A stretch of 64,000 nt of DNA from Lachnospiraceae bacterium (GTDB taxonomy: Bacteria; Bacillota; Clostridia; Lachnospirales; Lachnospiraceae): the NCBI GenBank assembly GCA_028692395.1, contig JAQUXP010000004.1:1-64000 (forward strand), written 5' to 3'. Positions 1 through 10,864 of the stretch are shown one piece after another. The position numbers were made by a program, and so were the translations under genes. A model generated the notes under the pieces. The model was not told the origin of the DNA. It saw nothing but the letters and a program-made list of their open reading frames with translations, and did not search any database. Every line of letters starts with the position of its first letter. Within the stretch, counting starts at the first letter, position 1.

Positions 1-20
1 ATATTCTCATCCCCTATCAC

Positions 21-78
21 GTTTTTGTTTTCTGATAAATGTTCCAGATTTTTGAAGCATTTATCAGGAAACAAAAAG
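21..78. terminator. Long hairpin, possible bidirectional terminator
   Basis: GTTTTTGTTTTCTGATAAATG...CATTTATCAGGAAACAAAAAG inverted repeat (about 19 of 21 positions pair). Confidence 0.5.
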
Positions 79-104
79 TTTCCCTTTATACATTTCTTAT
101 AAAA

Positions 105-137
105 TAAGCTGTCCAAATCTCTTTAGACAGCTTATTT
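105..137. terminator. Terminator 3' of the giant surface protein gene
   Basis: AAAATAAGCTGTC-loop-GACAGCTTATTTT just after the minus-strand stop at 149. Confidence 0.75.
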
Positions 138-148
138 TGCGGCATCTC

Positions 149-3100
149 TTAATCTTCCTGCTGTTTTCTTCTCTTTAAGAAGATAAGCAGGGCAACTAAT
201 CCAGCCAGAACAATCACTCCACCGATACTTCCATAGAACAATGGTTTGTTCATATAATACTGTACGATTACATTGGATGTAACCAGCACGCTTAAGCTGA
301 TTTTATTCGCTTTTTTCTCTGACACGCCATTCTTGGTATTCACAGTACCTAAATCATTGCCGGCAGCATCTTTTGCTGTAATTTCAATATTCTGCCAACT
401 GTTGGCCTGATTTACATCTGTAGTAATAACTCCGTCCGTCATCTTCAGCTGTTCTGCATCATAAGACTTACGCTTACCGTCTATCGTAACCTCTACCTCT
501 GCAAGTAACAGATTATCCTTTGCATCTACCGTCATAACTCTCTTCGCTGTACGATACTGACTACGATCCTCTACTCCTGACACTACAACCGTAGGAGCTG
601 TCTTATCTACTGCAAACTGAAGCGGAAGTTCCTTATCCGCATGTTTTACACTAAGATTGTTGGTAGTATTCGCTGCTTCATCCTGTGAATATAAGGTCAG
701 TGTATAATTACCCTCTTCTGCGAAGTTCTCTGCAGAAATCTGATATTGATACTCTTTCCATTCATTTTCACCACCGGATTCTTTTACCGTATAATCTGTA
801 TTCTTTGCCAGGTTTGTCAAATCGCCGTCACGGTTTGAAGTGATTTTACTCTCCTGAACCGTATCCACGTTATATTCAACAATTCCGATAGGCTGTTCTT
901 TATTAATATACGTATATGCATCTGCTGTGGTACTCAGCCATTTTTTTGTTGCATCATCTAATACATAAACAGAGCCATAACGGTTTACAGAAAATCTTAC
1001 ACTTTTTTCCGTTACATTACCGGCTTTGTCTTCCACATGCGCCTGATAGATATACAAATCATCCATATCTTCTGTATGCGGGAAGTCTTCCATCTTGATG
1101 CTCTGCCCATTCTCAATTGCCGACTGGGTCTGTCCTAACTTTGTTTCTCCTCTGTTTGCACCTGTCAATGTTACAGTTGCTTTCTTATCATCAAAATTCA
1201 CATCCGTATAGGTAATACCAGGAGCTACCACATCATTATTCGCTGACTGATCCACAATATCCACGATATTTACTTCCGGTACCGTCTTATCAATAGTAAA
1301 TGATTCCTGCGAATAATCTGCCGCTGCATTACCTGCAAGATCTGTGTATGTCACATCAAAGGTGTAGTCACCGTCTGCCTCATAAGCAACCGTTGCCGTA
1401 TGTGTATCGCCTCCATTGGAGAAGCCTGTCACAGACGGAGCTGAGATTCCCTGTCCCTGAAGACTTGCTGTGATATCTGCCTGCACCTCAGCTGCATTAA
1501 AGTTATGTTCCTTGATGTTGATCGTTGCAACACGCTCTTCCTTGTAAAAATAACTATTCTTTGCGTTATTATTATCATAAGACACCGTTATCTCCGGAAT
1601 CGTCTTATCAATCGTGAAGCTGTCCGTCTGACCATACTCGCAACTGTTTCCAGCCAGATCTGTACACCCAAGTGTAAAGGTGTAATCGCCATCAGCCGGG
1701 AATGCTACCTGACAGGTTGCTGTTGCACCATCAGATACTCCCATATTACCGCTGGTTCCCCAACCGCCGATCTGAGCAGAGGTTCCGTCTGTGTTGGTAA
1801 TATTAAATCTTACACTGTTCGCATCAAAGTTACGATCAATCACTGTAACTGTTGCTGTTCTGGTATCTTTGTAATATTTTTCATTCAACGGGTTATTCAG
1901 ATCCCATGCAACAGAGATCGTAGGGTTCGTCACATCGATCTTCAATGGAGTTACTTCACTCTGACCCTGATTGCCGATAAAATCAAGGGCATATGCCTGA
2001 ACTTTAACGTCATTGCTGTTATATACATTTGCCGGAATGATAACATCTGCATCAAAGATCTGATGACTCTGCACTTTATCATTGCCATTGTTCATCAGTT
2101 CCAGCTCACCACTTGCAACATTTACATTGCCGGTGGCTGTAATTGTATACCATACTCGTTCCAATCCTGAGTAGGTATCCCCAACAATCGGATCTTCTGC
2201 ATGAATATGTAAGGATACATTTTCATTAAAAATACCATTTTGTGACTGGCTATTATTTGTAATAGTTACAGTTGGTGTCGGCTGTACTGTATCAAGTACA
2301 ACACCTTCAACACTTCCGTAATATGCCACATTTCCGGCACGATCTTCATATCTGGAATACGTCACAAATTGTTGATTTGGCGCTTTGGAATAACTGCCTG
2401 ATGCACTTAGATTATTTCCCAGCCCTGTATTCGGAATCTGTGACCAGTCCCTGGCACCAATCACTGCACTTGCATTCTGTGGATCATGTTTCGACATATA
2501 ATCAAATCCATCTATGGGAGATAACACATCTTCTGTTGCAAATTTCACAGTAACCGGAGCCTTGAAGAATCTTCTAAAGCCTCCAAATGTCAGGACATTT
2601 ATCAGCTTGCCAATTGTAACCTCATTCACTGTAATAGCTCCGCTTGGAGCAGTACGGTCAATGGTAAAATAATTTGCCACATGATTGATCTTATTTCCCT
2701 GAGTGTCTACTGCTTCATTTCCTGCAAGATCATAATATTGGAAGGACTGTGTATAATTTCCCTCCTGATCATTAAATACCTTCTGGAAGCAGTACTTATG
2801 ATCCCTTCCCAGGGAATTCCATTCATTCCTATCATTGATTGTCTGGTTCACTGTGGACTTGGCATCTGTATAGACACTGCTTGTCGTAGTTGGAATAAAG
2901 CTGTCCTCCAGAGTCGCATCACCTGAATAGGTGGTTACAAAATTTCGCTCTGTTACAATCATGCTATAAGTAACTGCATTACTTCCGGCATTTGTATAAA
3001 CTTCTTTTGCATTGCGGTCACTTAGGGGAGCGTTCAGCTTCACCCCATTAATGGTATAGGAAGTTTCAAAAACCGGAGCAGTTTTATCAATTGTAAAATC

Positions 3101-6100
3101 ACCAGATGCAGCGTTTGCATTGCGGTTTGCCTTATCCGTACAGTCAACGGTAAAACTATAATCTCCATCTTCCACACATGGAATGACAGCTTGATATACA
3201 TTTTTTTCATTCGTTGATTCAAAGGTAACGGTTTTAGTCACTTTCTTTAAATCTTCCTTATCCAGCTGTTCTGTTATCACAGCTTCTGCCTTTTCATTGT
3301 CAAAATTGCGCTCTGTAATTTTAACGGTTGCTGTACGATCTGCCTTGTAGTACTTTCCATTGTTTGCTATGTTATTATCATAGTTCACCGAAATAATTGG
3401 ATCTGTTAAGTCAATCGTAAAATTCCCGGAATCATGTTTTTCCTGCAGTTTTCTTTCTGCCTTATCTTTACAATCAATAGTAAAATGATAATCTCCATCT
3501 GTTGCAAATTGAATAGTAGCTACGTGTACATTTTTTGTGCCTTCTTTGTCTTTAAATTTACTTAATACAGGCTTGTCTTTGAGGTCTTCTCCATCCAACT
3601 TCGCCTGAATCTCCGCTTCTACTTTTGCCTCATCAAAATTACGTTCCGTAATTTCAATCGTGGCTGTTCTTATATCCTGATAATAATCTACTGACTCTTT
3701 CTCGGGTGTTCCATCCGTATCTGTGGGGTGAATTATGTCAGGATCATAGGTCACAGATATAGTGGGATCTGTTAAGTCAATCGTAAAATTATCAGAATCA
3801 TGTTTTGCACTGTTACCCGCTTTATCTTTGCACTTAATGGTATAATAATATTCTCCACCTTCTGGAAAATTAATCTCTGCCCAGTGAACATTTGGATCAG
3901 ATTCATCAGTTTTAAAAACACCTAATTGGGGTATCCAATCAAACTTTTCTTTCTCTGGTTCAGCATGCATGTTCAGCTCTACTTTTTCCTCATCAAAATT
4001 CTGCTCTTCTATTCTGACAGTTGCTGTTCTTCCGGTATTGTAATAATCAACAGGCTTTCCATCTTCTATATAAGTGCTTATTTTTTCTGCTTTGTTATCA
4101 TAAGTTACAGATATCTTCGGAGGAGTCATATCAATGTTAATCTCATCTTCTAATGTTACCTCATTACCAGCAAAATCTTGTGCCCAAAACCTTAACTTTA
4201 TTCCATTTCCAGTGTATTTACGAGATGAAATAGTAATTATATCTACATAACTCTCCTGTTGCGGCTCGTCATAGGTTTTACTAACTATCTCTTCCGGTGC
4301 TTTGTCTGGTTCAGGAGAAGTGATTGTATATCCAATTTTTTTCAATCCTGAAACTGAATCCCCTTTTTTTGAATCCTCCACTGTAAGTTTTATATTTGCA
4401 TCTTTTGGAAAATAATTAGCTGTTCCTGCATCTTCATAAGAAATTGCAATTTCCGGAGATAGATTATCGAGGATTAATCCTTTTCTATTGGCATAATACG
4501 CAACATTACCAGACCTGTCCGTAATCCTGAGATATGTCATAAGTTTCTGATCCGGACTTCTTGTAATTTCACCCTCTGCCTGCTTACTATCCTTACTATT
4601 AATATTCATTCCATCTGTTTTCCAGTCTTCAGATGAAATCTGTTTCAGCGCTTCTAAAGATAATGCCTCCGTACTTGTGTAATATCTAAAATCATCAATT
4701 GGTGAATACTCGTCGGATCCCTTAAATTCTATCGTTGTTTGTTGTTTGTTGAAGATTCCAAAAGTAATTGTATCCCATAAAGTCATTGCCTCAGATGTAT
4801 CGTTTCCAATTTTAATGGATCCCACAGGCACGGTTTTATCTATTGTAAATATATGGGACTGAGATTCGATACTCTCACCTTTACTATTCACAGCTTCATT
4901 ACCCGCTAAATCCGTGTAGCTAAAACTCTGCTCATAGTTTCCTTCTTGACTGAGCATAGCTTCATAATAATGTTCTAATTTATTCTCACCTGATTGCCAA
5001 TTGCTCAAATCAGTAAAATCTGGTATTGTGTCCTTGGAAACATTACTCTCAATTTTTCCTTCCACCGTACCCTTATCTGTTGCACCTTCTGAGAAATTCC
5101 GTTCCTTGATGGTTGTTTTTAAGGTAACATTGTGCTGTGTGAAAAACTCCCCATTAAAGGGTGCACTACCTACATTGGCATCGGCATCCGTATATGTTGT
5201 AGTTAAAACAGGAGCAGTTTTATCAATTGTAAAATCACCAGATGCAGCGTTTGCATTGCGGTTTGCCTTATCCGTACAGTCAACGGTAAAACTATAATCT
5301 CCATCCTCCTTACATGGAATGACAGCTTGATATACATTTTTTTCATTCGTTGCTTCAAAGGTAACGGTTTTAGTCACTTTCTTTAAATCTTCCTTATCCA
5401 GCTGTTCCGTTATCACTGCTGCTGCCTTTTCTTTATCAAAATTACGCTCTGTAATTTTTACTGTTGCTGTACGAGCTTCCTTGTAGTACTTTTCATTGCT
5501 TGCACTATTATTATCAAAGTCCACAGAAATACTTGGGTCTGTTAAGTCAATCGTAAAATCACCAGAATTGTATGGGTCTGCAGCGTGACCTGCTTTATCT
5601 TCACAATTAATGGTGAAACAATAATCTCCACCTTCTGGAAAATTAATCTCTGCCCAGTGAACATTGGGATCAGATTCATCAGATTCAAATGTACCTAATT
5701 GGGGAATCAAATCAAACTTTTCTTTCTCTGGTTCGGCATGCATGCCCAGCGTCACTTTTGTCTCATCAAAATTCTGATCCTCTATTCTGACTTTTGCCTT
5801 TCTTTCGGTATTGTAATAATCAACAGGCTTTCCATCTTCTACATAAGTGTTTATTTTTTCTGGATTATTAATATAAGACACAGATATCTTCGGGGAATCT
5901 GTATCAATGTTAACCGGTATATCCTCCGTCGCACTGTTTCCCGCATAGTCCTCGGCATGTATGGTAAGAATTATGTGCTTCCCGCGATAAGTATCCTTCG
6001 GTATCGTTATTTTCCCATTTGCATATTTTGCTTCACCGCTTGTGGAATATTCAACACATGTCTGTCTTTCTTCCTCTGTATTCGACGCAGCTTCCTTAAT

Positions 6101-8092
6101 TGTATAATATACCGTTTTTATACCGGAAAGGGTTGCTACATCGCCATTACCTGCTTTTAAATCTTCCACTGTAAAATGAATAGTTGGAGCATCAGGAGCA
6201 TCACCATCATAGACTCCATCATTCTTGGAAATAGCATTCGTTTTTGTCACCGTAATAGTTGGTGCTTCATTATCAAGTAAAACTCCCTGTTTGCTTCCCA
6301 GATAAGTCTCATTCCCTGCTGCATCCTTAAGATACAGATAGACAACCATCTGCTGATTTGGCTCAGATGTAAAGCTTGCTGTTTTAGTTAATTCTGCTTT
6401 ATCCGAATTCGATAATGCTACCGATGTCCAAGTGCTCAAATCCCCTTTAGTAATAGTATCTTCACTCTGCTCCTGTCCGTAGGTAATATACTTCATTTCT
6501 ACAATTGGAGAAAGTGTATCTGTTCCGGTAAGTTCTGTCTTAACTGAATCGTTAGATATTATATCGAAGCTAATTCCCTTTAACAGCTTCGTAACTGCAT
6601 CCTTCTTATATGTAATGCTACCTTTAGGCGCAATATTATCAATTGTAAGCTCTTTTGTAGCAGATGATATCTCTTTTCCTTCCTCATTGACAAATTTTGC
6701 CTCATTGCCCGCCAAATCCGTCACTTTAAGACTGTGAGTGTAGGTACCGAGCTTACTAAATCCGATAACATATTTCCATAAATTAGTACCCTGATCCTGT
6801 GACCATTTACCAATATCATTCATTTCCCCGGCCAACATTTGTTCTTCTTTGGGGTCAGCAGAGACAAACTTGGTTTTAGATTCTATTACTTGATATGTGT
6901 TTCCCTGTTTGTCGGTGTCCTTCATATTATCATCTTTAATCGTAGCAGTATACTGAACAGAATTTTTTGTATATACATGTGTTCCGTTTGTCATGTCTAA
7001 GATCTTATTGTTAGTACCGTCTTCTTCAATAAAGCTTTGCACTATTTCCGGGCATGTTTTATCAATGACAAATTCAGCTATCTGGTCTGAAGTCGTATCT
7101 GTTCCGGCTGCATCTGTAGCATTAATATTAAAGCTATATGTACCATCTTTCGTAAAAGAAAGAGTAGCTTTCCATTCATCGCCATTATTCGTAAAAGAAC
7201 TTAATGCAGGAATTGTATTATCCGCTTTATCTGCCAGATTTGCTGTTACGTTTGCCTTGATATTCTCTGCAGTAATATTCCGATCCTGAATTGTAATTGT
7301 TGCATTACGATCCTGATTATAATATTTTTCATTTTTCGGCTTTGTTTGATCAAATTCTATTTTAATAACCGGTGCTGTCTTATCAATCACAAATGTCCGG
7401 TTCATTTCTATTTTATGATCAGCCTTATCTTTTACTGTAATTTTAAACGTATATGTTGCCTCTTCTGAAAACGTGATGCTGCTTTCATAAGAATTATCTC
7501 CCTTGGAAACAAAATCACTTCTTGTGGGTATATTAGTGATGCTCTCATTATCCAGTATTGCTGTAGTCTCAATCGCCACACCAGTATTAGGATCAAGATC
7601 TCCATCTGGATCACTTACCGTAATAGTTGCTGTTACATCCTGGCTATAAACACTCTCTTCACCCGGATTCCAGCTAATTTCCACATTTGGTATTGTTCCA
7701 TCAGATGGGTTCGGATCTGGTATCTCTGCCGGATCTGTTGGACCTGCCGGATCTGTTGGACCTGCCGGATCCGTTGGACCTGCTGGATCCGTTGGAGCTG
7801 CCGGATCTATCGGATCTGCCGGATCCGTTGGGGCTGCCGGTTCTATCGGATCTGCTGGATCTGTTGGGGCTGCTGGTTCTGTTGGGGCTGCCGGTTCTGT
7901 TGGTTCTGCTGGTTCTACCGGATCTGTTGCAGGATCTTCTGTTTGGATTTCTGACTGTGGCTGCGTTACTTTCAAAACATCATCCATGCTCTCTGCACGA
8001 ATCTGTACCGGAGCAACTATCATTCCGGCAACCATAACTACAGACAATAGAAGTGCCAGTAACCTTTCTCTCAAACTTTTTCTCTTTTTCAT
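149..8092 (-). CDS. Giant secreted/membrane-anchored surface protein with many Ig-like repeats
   Basis: 2647 aa ORF; N-terminal signal peptide (MKKRKSLRERLLALLLSVVMVAGMIVAP), Pro-rich repeat, repeated FTIDKTAP...ITERNF...DYTF.C.DKAGN modules, C-terminal TM plus KRRKQQED. Confidence 0.93.
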   Translation of the reverse strand: MKKRKSLRERLLALLLSVVMVAGMIVAPVQIRAESMDDVLKVTQPQSEIQTEDPATDPVEPAEPTEPAAPTEPAAPTDPADPIEPAAPTDPADPIDPAAPTDPAGPTDPAGPTDPAGPTDPAEIPDPNPSDGTIPNVEISWNPGEESVYSQDVTATITVSDPDGDLDPNTGVAIETTAILDNESITNIPTRSDFVSKGDNSYESSITFSEEATYTFKITVKDKADHKIEMNRTFVIDKTAPVIKIEFDQTKPKNEKYYNQDRNATITIQDRNITAENIKANVTANLADKADNTIPALSSFTNNGDEWKATLSFTKDGTYSFNINATDAAGTDTTSDQIAEFVIDKTCPEIVQSFIEEDGTNNKILDMTNGTHVYTKNSVQYTATIKDDNMKDTDKQGNTYQVIESKTKFVSADPKEEQMLAGEMNDIGKWSQDQGTNLWKYVIGFSKLGTYTHSLKVTDLAGNEAKFVNEEGKEISSATKELTIDNIAPKGSITYKKDAVTKLLKGISFDIISNDSVKTELTGTDTLSPIVEMKYITYGQEQSEDTITKGDLSTWTSVALSNSDKAELTKTASFTSEPNQQMVVYLYLKDAAGNETYLGSKQGVLLDNEAPTITVTKTNAISKNDGVYDGDAPDAPTIHFTVEDLKAGNGDVATLSGIKTVYYTIKEAASNTEEERQTCVEYSTSGEAKYANGKITIPKDTYRGKHIILTIHAEDYAGNSATEDIPVNIDTDSPKISVSYINNPEKINTYVEDGKPVDYYNTERKAKVRIEDQNFDETKVTLGMHAEPEKEKFDLIPQLGTFESDESDPNVHWAEINFPEGGDYCFTINCEDKAGHAADPYNSGDFTIDLTDPSISVDFDNNSASNEKYYKEARTATVKITERNFDKEKAAAVITEQLDKEDLKKVTKTVTFEATNEKNVYQAVIPCKEDGDYSFTVDCTDKANRNANAASGDFTIDKTAPVLTTTYTDADANVGSAPFNGEFFTQHNVTLKTTIKERNFSEGATDKGTVEGKIESNVSKDTIPDFTDLSNWQSGENKLEHYYEAMLSQEGNYEQSFSYTDLAGNEAVNSKGESIESQSHIFTIDKTVPVGSIKIGNDTSEAMTLWDTITFGIFNKQQTTIEFKGSDEYSPIDDFRYYTSTEALSLEALKQISSEDWKTDGMNINSKDSKQAEGEITRSPDQKLMTYLRITDRSGNVAYYANRKGLILDNLSPEIAISYEDAGTANYFPKDANIKLTVEDSKKGDSVSGLKKIGYTITSPEPDKAPEEIVSKTYDEPQQESYVDIITISSRKYTGNGIKLRFWAQDFAGNEVTLEDEINIDMTPPKISVTYDNKAEKISTYIEDGKPVDYYNTGRTATVRIEEQNFDEEKVELNMHAEPEKEKFDWIPQLGVFKTDESDPNVHWAEINFPEGGEYYYTIKCKDKAGNSAKHDSDNFTIDLTDPTISVTYDPDIIHPTDTDGTPEKESVDYYQDIRTATIEITERNFDEAKVEAEIQAKLDGEDLKDKPVLSKFKDKEGTKNVHVATIQFATDGDYHFTIDCKDKAERKLQEKHDSGNFTIDLTDPIISVNYDNNIANNGKYYKADRTATVKITERNFDNEKAEAVITEQLDKEDLKKVTKTVTFESTNEKNVYQAVIPCVEDGDYSFTVDCTDKANRNANAASGDFTIDKTAPVFETSYTINGVKLNAPLSDRNAKEVYTNAGSNAVTYSMIVTERNFVTTYSGDATLEDSFIPTTTSSVYTDAKSTVNQTINDRNEWNSLGRDHKYCFQKVFNDQEGNYTQSFQYYDLAGNEAVDTQGNKINHVANYFTIDRTAPSGAITVNEVTIGKLINVLTFGGFRRFFKAPVTVKFATEDVLSPIDGFDYMSKHDPQNASAVIGARDWSQIPNTGLGNNLSASGSYSKAPNQQFVTYSRYEDRAGNVAYYGSVEGVVLDTVQPTPTVTITNNSQSQNGIFNENVSLHIHAEDPIVGDTYSGLERVWYTITATGNVNVASGELELMNNGNDKVQSHQIFDADVIIPANVYNSNDVKVQAYALDFIGNQGQSEVTPLKIDVTNPTISVAWDLNNPLNEKYYKDTRTATVTVIDRNFDANSVRFNITNTDGTSAQIGGWGTSGNMGVSDGATATCQVAFPADGDYTFTLGCTDLAGNSCEYGQTDSFTIDKTIPEITVSYDNNNAKNSYFYKEERVATINIKEHNFNAAEVQADITASLQGQGISAPSVTGFSNGGDTHTATVAYEADGDYTFDVTYTDLAGNAAADYSQESFTIDKTVPEVNIVDIVDQSANNDVVAPGITYTDVNFDDKKATVTLTGANRGETKLGQTQSAIENGQSIKMEDFPHTEDMDDLYIYQAHVEDKAGNVTEKSVRFSVNRYGSVYVLDDATKKWLSTTADAYTYINKEQPIGIVEYNVDTVQESKITSNRDGDLTNLAKNTDYTVKESGGENEWKEYQYQISAENFAEEGNYTLTLYSQDEAANTTNNLSVKHADKELPLQFAVDKTAPTVVVSGVEDRSQYRTAKRVMTVDAKDNLLLAEVEVTIDGKRKSYDAEQLKMTDGVITTDVNQANSWQNIEITAKDAAGNDLGTVNTKNGVSEKKANKISLSVLVTSNVIVQYYMNKPLFYGSIGGVIVLAGLVALLIFLKRRKQQED
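7715..7925 (-). repeat. In-frame tandem repeat encoding (E/D)P(A/T)(A/G)PTDPA-type Pro-rich stalk
   Basis: Repeated GGATCTGTTGGACCTGCC / GGATCCGTTGGAGCTGCC units; protein EPTEPAAPTEPAAPTDPADPIEPAAPTDPADPIDPAAPTDPAGPTDPAGPTDPAGPTDPA. Confidence 0.9.
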
Positions 8093-8547
8093 ACTTCCTT
8101 ACTCCTCTCATTTTCCATGATATATGCAAATAATTTACCATTTACCAGACAATGCAGATAAATTGAGGTAATTAATAAAAATAAGGATATGAGTTCTATC
8201 ACCGTACTTGATCTCGTTACAATTCTGCTGAAAATAATACCTGCCAGTCCAATAACCAGACATACATCAATGATGACTGCTGTCCGATTACTGAAGAACC
8301 GTAATATAGCTGGTATTCTCTGTCTCTCTTTTGACAATTCTTTTTTGTATTTTCTACAGAGCACTATATAACTTATGCTTCCACCCAGAAGGCCTGTCCA
8401 GAATATGACACCAGAGATATACCCTGCTGCTGTCAGGCTTCCATCTGTAGGATTCGTGGAAAACGGTAATAACAGCACCGTCACAGACATAAGAAAAAAC
8501 AATCCTATAGTTCTATATAAACCGATTTTAGCTTTTCTCTTTCTCAT
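8089..8547 (-). CDS. Small multi-TM membrane protein
   Basis: 152 aa, several hydrophobic segments; stop/start overlap with the giant gene. Confidence 0.75.
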   Translation of the reverse strand: MRKRKAKIGLYRTIGLFFLMSVTVLLLPFSTNPTDGSLTAAGYISGVIFWTGLLGGSISYIVLCRKYKKELSKERQRIPAILRFFSNRTAVIIDVCLVIGLAGIIFSRIVTRSSTVIELISLFLLITSIYLHCLVNGKLFAYIMENERSKEV

Positions 8548-8555
8548 GATTTTTC

Positions 8556-9134
8556 TTAAACCACTTCATCTGTGTGAATCAACATCACAGACCTTTCTAT
8601 TATGAATTTTCCAAAGCTTTGATCCGTATTCTGATTCCAGGAGGCTCTGCCGCCTTTATCTGTTTCGACGGATCTATCTGCACTAACAGCAGGCTGTGAA
8701 TCCGTTAACACACTGGTACCTTCGCTTCCATCGTGAATCTCCTGCAATACTGTAGTATTCTCCGTCCCCTCTTCCTGCTGTACAATCACCGCATTATGAT
8801 CCACGGACTCGGAGGGCGATGCAGTGACCGGCCTGCTCAAATCTCTGGAGGTATGATTCTTTTTGATTTTTCCGGATTTTCTTAATTTCTCCGATGTGAT
8901 ATCTCCGCTTAAGCCACTTGGTTGTGTGCGAAGAAGTCGTCCTGTCTTTGCATTCTCTTCTTCCATCTGCTGAATTGCTTTACGAACAGAGCGTCCTGTC
9001 TTAACCCCAAATATTTTTCGAATATCCAGGAAGAAAAACAGTGCGATGGTTGTCAGCATTCCGATTATAAAGATTACCAGACATACCGTAAAGAGTGTAT
9101 GGAGCAGATTAATCTGCTGTTGTGCTTGTGCCAT
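8556..9134 (-). CDS. Membrane protein with long cytosolic-type tail containing ENTTVL
   Basis: 192 aa; one TM near N-terminus (LFTVCLVIFIIGMLTTIALFFFL), polar tail; co-oriented with kinase cluster. Confidence 0.75.
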   Translation of the reverse strand: MAQAQQQINLLHTLFTVCLVIFIIGMLTTIALFFFLDIRKIFGVKTGRSVRKAIQQMEEENAKTGRLLRTQPSGLSGDITSEKLRKSGKIKKNHTSRDLSRPVTASPSESVDHNAVIVQQEEGTENTTVLQEIHDGSEGTSVLTDSQPAVSADRSVETDKGGRASWNQNTDQSFGKFIIERSVMLIHTDEVV

Positions 9135-10854
9135 TACTGTCCACCTCCACTTCTGCAGTCTGCGCTCCGCTTACATCAAATGCAGCAGTAACAGAATCAC
9201 TGGCATTTTCAATATTATTTTGAATTTTCTCTATCAGCTCTGTTTCATATGCTTCATTTCCCGCATCTAACTTTACAGTGCTCAGAATCCTTCTGGCTTT
9301 ATCCAGCTGCTCCTGAATTTTATCCCGTGTGACTCCTGCTGTTTTAAAATCAACTGCATGGTTGTAAATCTGCACGGTTAATTCCTTGTAGGTAATCAGT
9401 TCTGTCACCGTGTTGTCCGCCTCACCGTCTGTCAGTCCCACCATATCCGTCCAGAAATCCAGATATGATTCCGCTGTATCGCCGGTCTTTTTCGTTACAC
9501 CCAGACTGTCATAATAGCCTGCAATTTTATAAAGTTTTTTTGCTCTTTCAATCTCTTTACTGCTCAACTCACCGGATGGTGTTGCCTCCGATGCGATAGA
9601 GAGCCATCTTGTGGAAGCTGACTTATTGCCCTTCTCTTCATAAAAATAGAAATAAGCCATACCCATCTCGTATGCAAATTTGTTATAATCATCCGTATTT
9701 CGGCTCAGATATTCGAGGTTCGTACGATTGGTATCTCCAGTATAGTTAATGATTTCCCGCATAGTAGTCTCTTCCTCTGATGAAAAATCCCCGTCATTTC
9801 CATACATGGCATCCAGCATGGCCAGATAAGCGGTTCCATCGCTGGGATTCAGCTTAATCGCATTTTCATAATCCTTCAGTATCGTCTGTTCATCCGTGAT
9901 TCCTTCTGCATCGGCAAGATAGGCTTCATAAGTGGATGCCGTCACCTTGTTCTCTGCCATATGGAATCCGAAAGCACCAATACCCGCCATGCCAGTAACA
10001 ATTGCTGATACCAAAAATGTTCTCCATTTCCGATTTTGCCTGTTTTTGTATACCGAATCAAGTTCATCGTAATGCTCCAGTGCATAGATCAGCTCTGCGC
10101 AGTTCTGATAGCGATATTCCGGTCTGTTTTTCGTGCATTTCAGAATAATCTCTTCCAGCCCGGAGGACAGAGAGGAATTCCAGTGCCGAATAGGATACAT
10201 CTCATAGGGATATTCCGCCGGGCTGTGTCCGGTTACCAGATGATACATGGTAGCTCCCAGTGCATAGATATCTGTTCTTGGATCTGTCTGACCCATATTT
10301 CCGTATTGTTCCGGCGCAGCATAACCTCTTGTTCCAAGTACAGAGGTATCAGCGACATTTCCTTCCTTGTATTCCCTTGCAATACCAAAATCGATGACCG
10401 TAACTGTCCCATCCGGCTTTAACATAATATTAGACGGTTTCATATCTCGATAAATAATGGCCGGCTTTCTGGAATGCAGATAACTCAGTACCTCACAGAG
10501 CTGCTTAGACCATTCGATTACATCTTCCTGTGCCAGTGGTCCATTTTTTACATAATCGCTTAACGGTGACCCTTCGATATAGTCCATTACAATCAAAAAG
10601 CTGCCATCTCCATCAATGACATCAACAATACTAGGCAGGTTCGGATGATGCAGCTTTTTTAACAGATCAGTTTCCACAACCAATCCCTGCTTTACTACTT
10701 CAAAATCCTGCTTCCCGTCTTTACGGACTTCTTTAATTGCCCAGGTTTTGTTGGCACGTTCGTTCAGTGCAAGATAGACTACACTCATGCCGCCTTTTCC
10801 TATGACACTAAGTATTTTATATTTTCCATCAACTATGGATCCTATTTCCAGCAT
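9109..10854 (-). CDS. Transmembrane Ser/Thr protein kinase (Hanks-type), no PASTA repeats
   Basis: GKGGMSVVYLA, IIYRDMKPSNIMLK, VIDFGIAR, GTRGYAAPEQ; TM followed by helical/TPR-like C-terminal region. Confidence 0.93.
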   Translation of the reverse strand: MLEIGSIVDGKYKILSVIGKGGMSVVYLALNERANKTWAIKEVRKDGKQDFEVVKQGLVVETDLLKKLHHPNLPSIVDVIDGDGSFLIVMDYIEGSPLSDYVKNGPLAQEDVIEWSKQLCEVLSYLHSRKPAIIYRDMKPSNIMLKPDGTVTVIDFGIAREYKEGNVADTSVLGTRGYAAPEQYGNMGQTDPRTDIYALGATMYHLVTGHSPAEYPYEMYPIRHWNSSLSSGLEEIILKCTKNRPEYRYQNCAELIYALEHYDELDSVYKNRQNRKWRTFLVSAIVTGMAGIGAFGFHMAENKVTASTYEAYLADAEGITDEQTILKDYENAIKLNPSDGTAYLAMLDAMYGNDGDFSSEEETTMREIINYTGDTNRTNLEYLSRNTDDYNKFAYEMGMAYFYFYEEKGNKSASTRWLSIASEATPSGELSSKEIERAKKLYKIAGYYDSLGVTKKTGDTAESYLDFWTDMVGLTDGEADNTVTELITYKELTVQIYNHAVDFKTAGVTRDKIQEQLDKARRILSTVKLDAGNEAYETELIEKIQNNIENASDSVTAAFDVSGAQTAEVEVDSNGTSTTAD

Positions 10855-10864
10855 AAGTTTCCCC

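Noticed and set aside
1505-2170. 221-aa plus-strand ORF and similar ORFs opposite the giant gene
   Set aside because: Antisense to repeat-encoding sequence; no start context or family motif.
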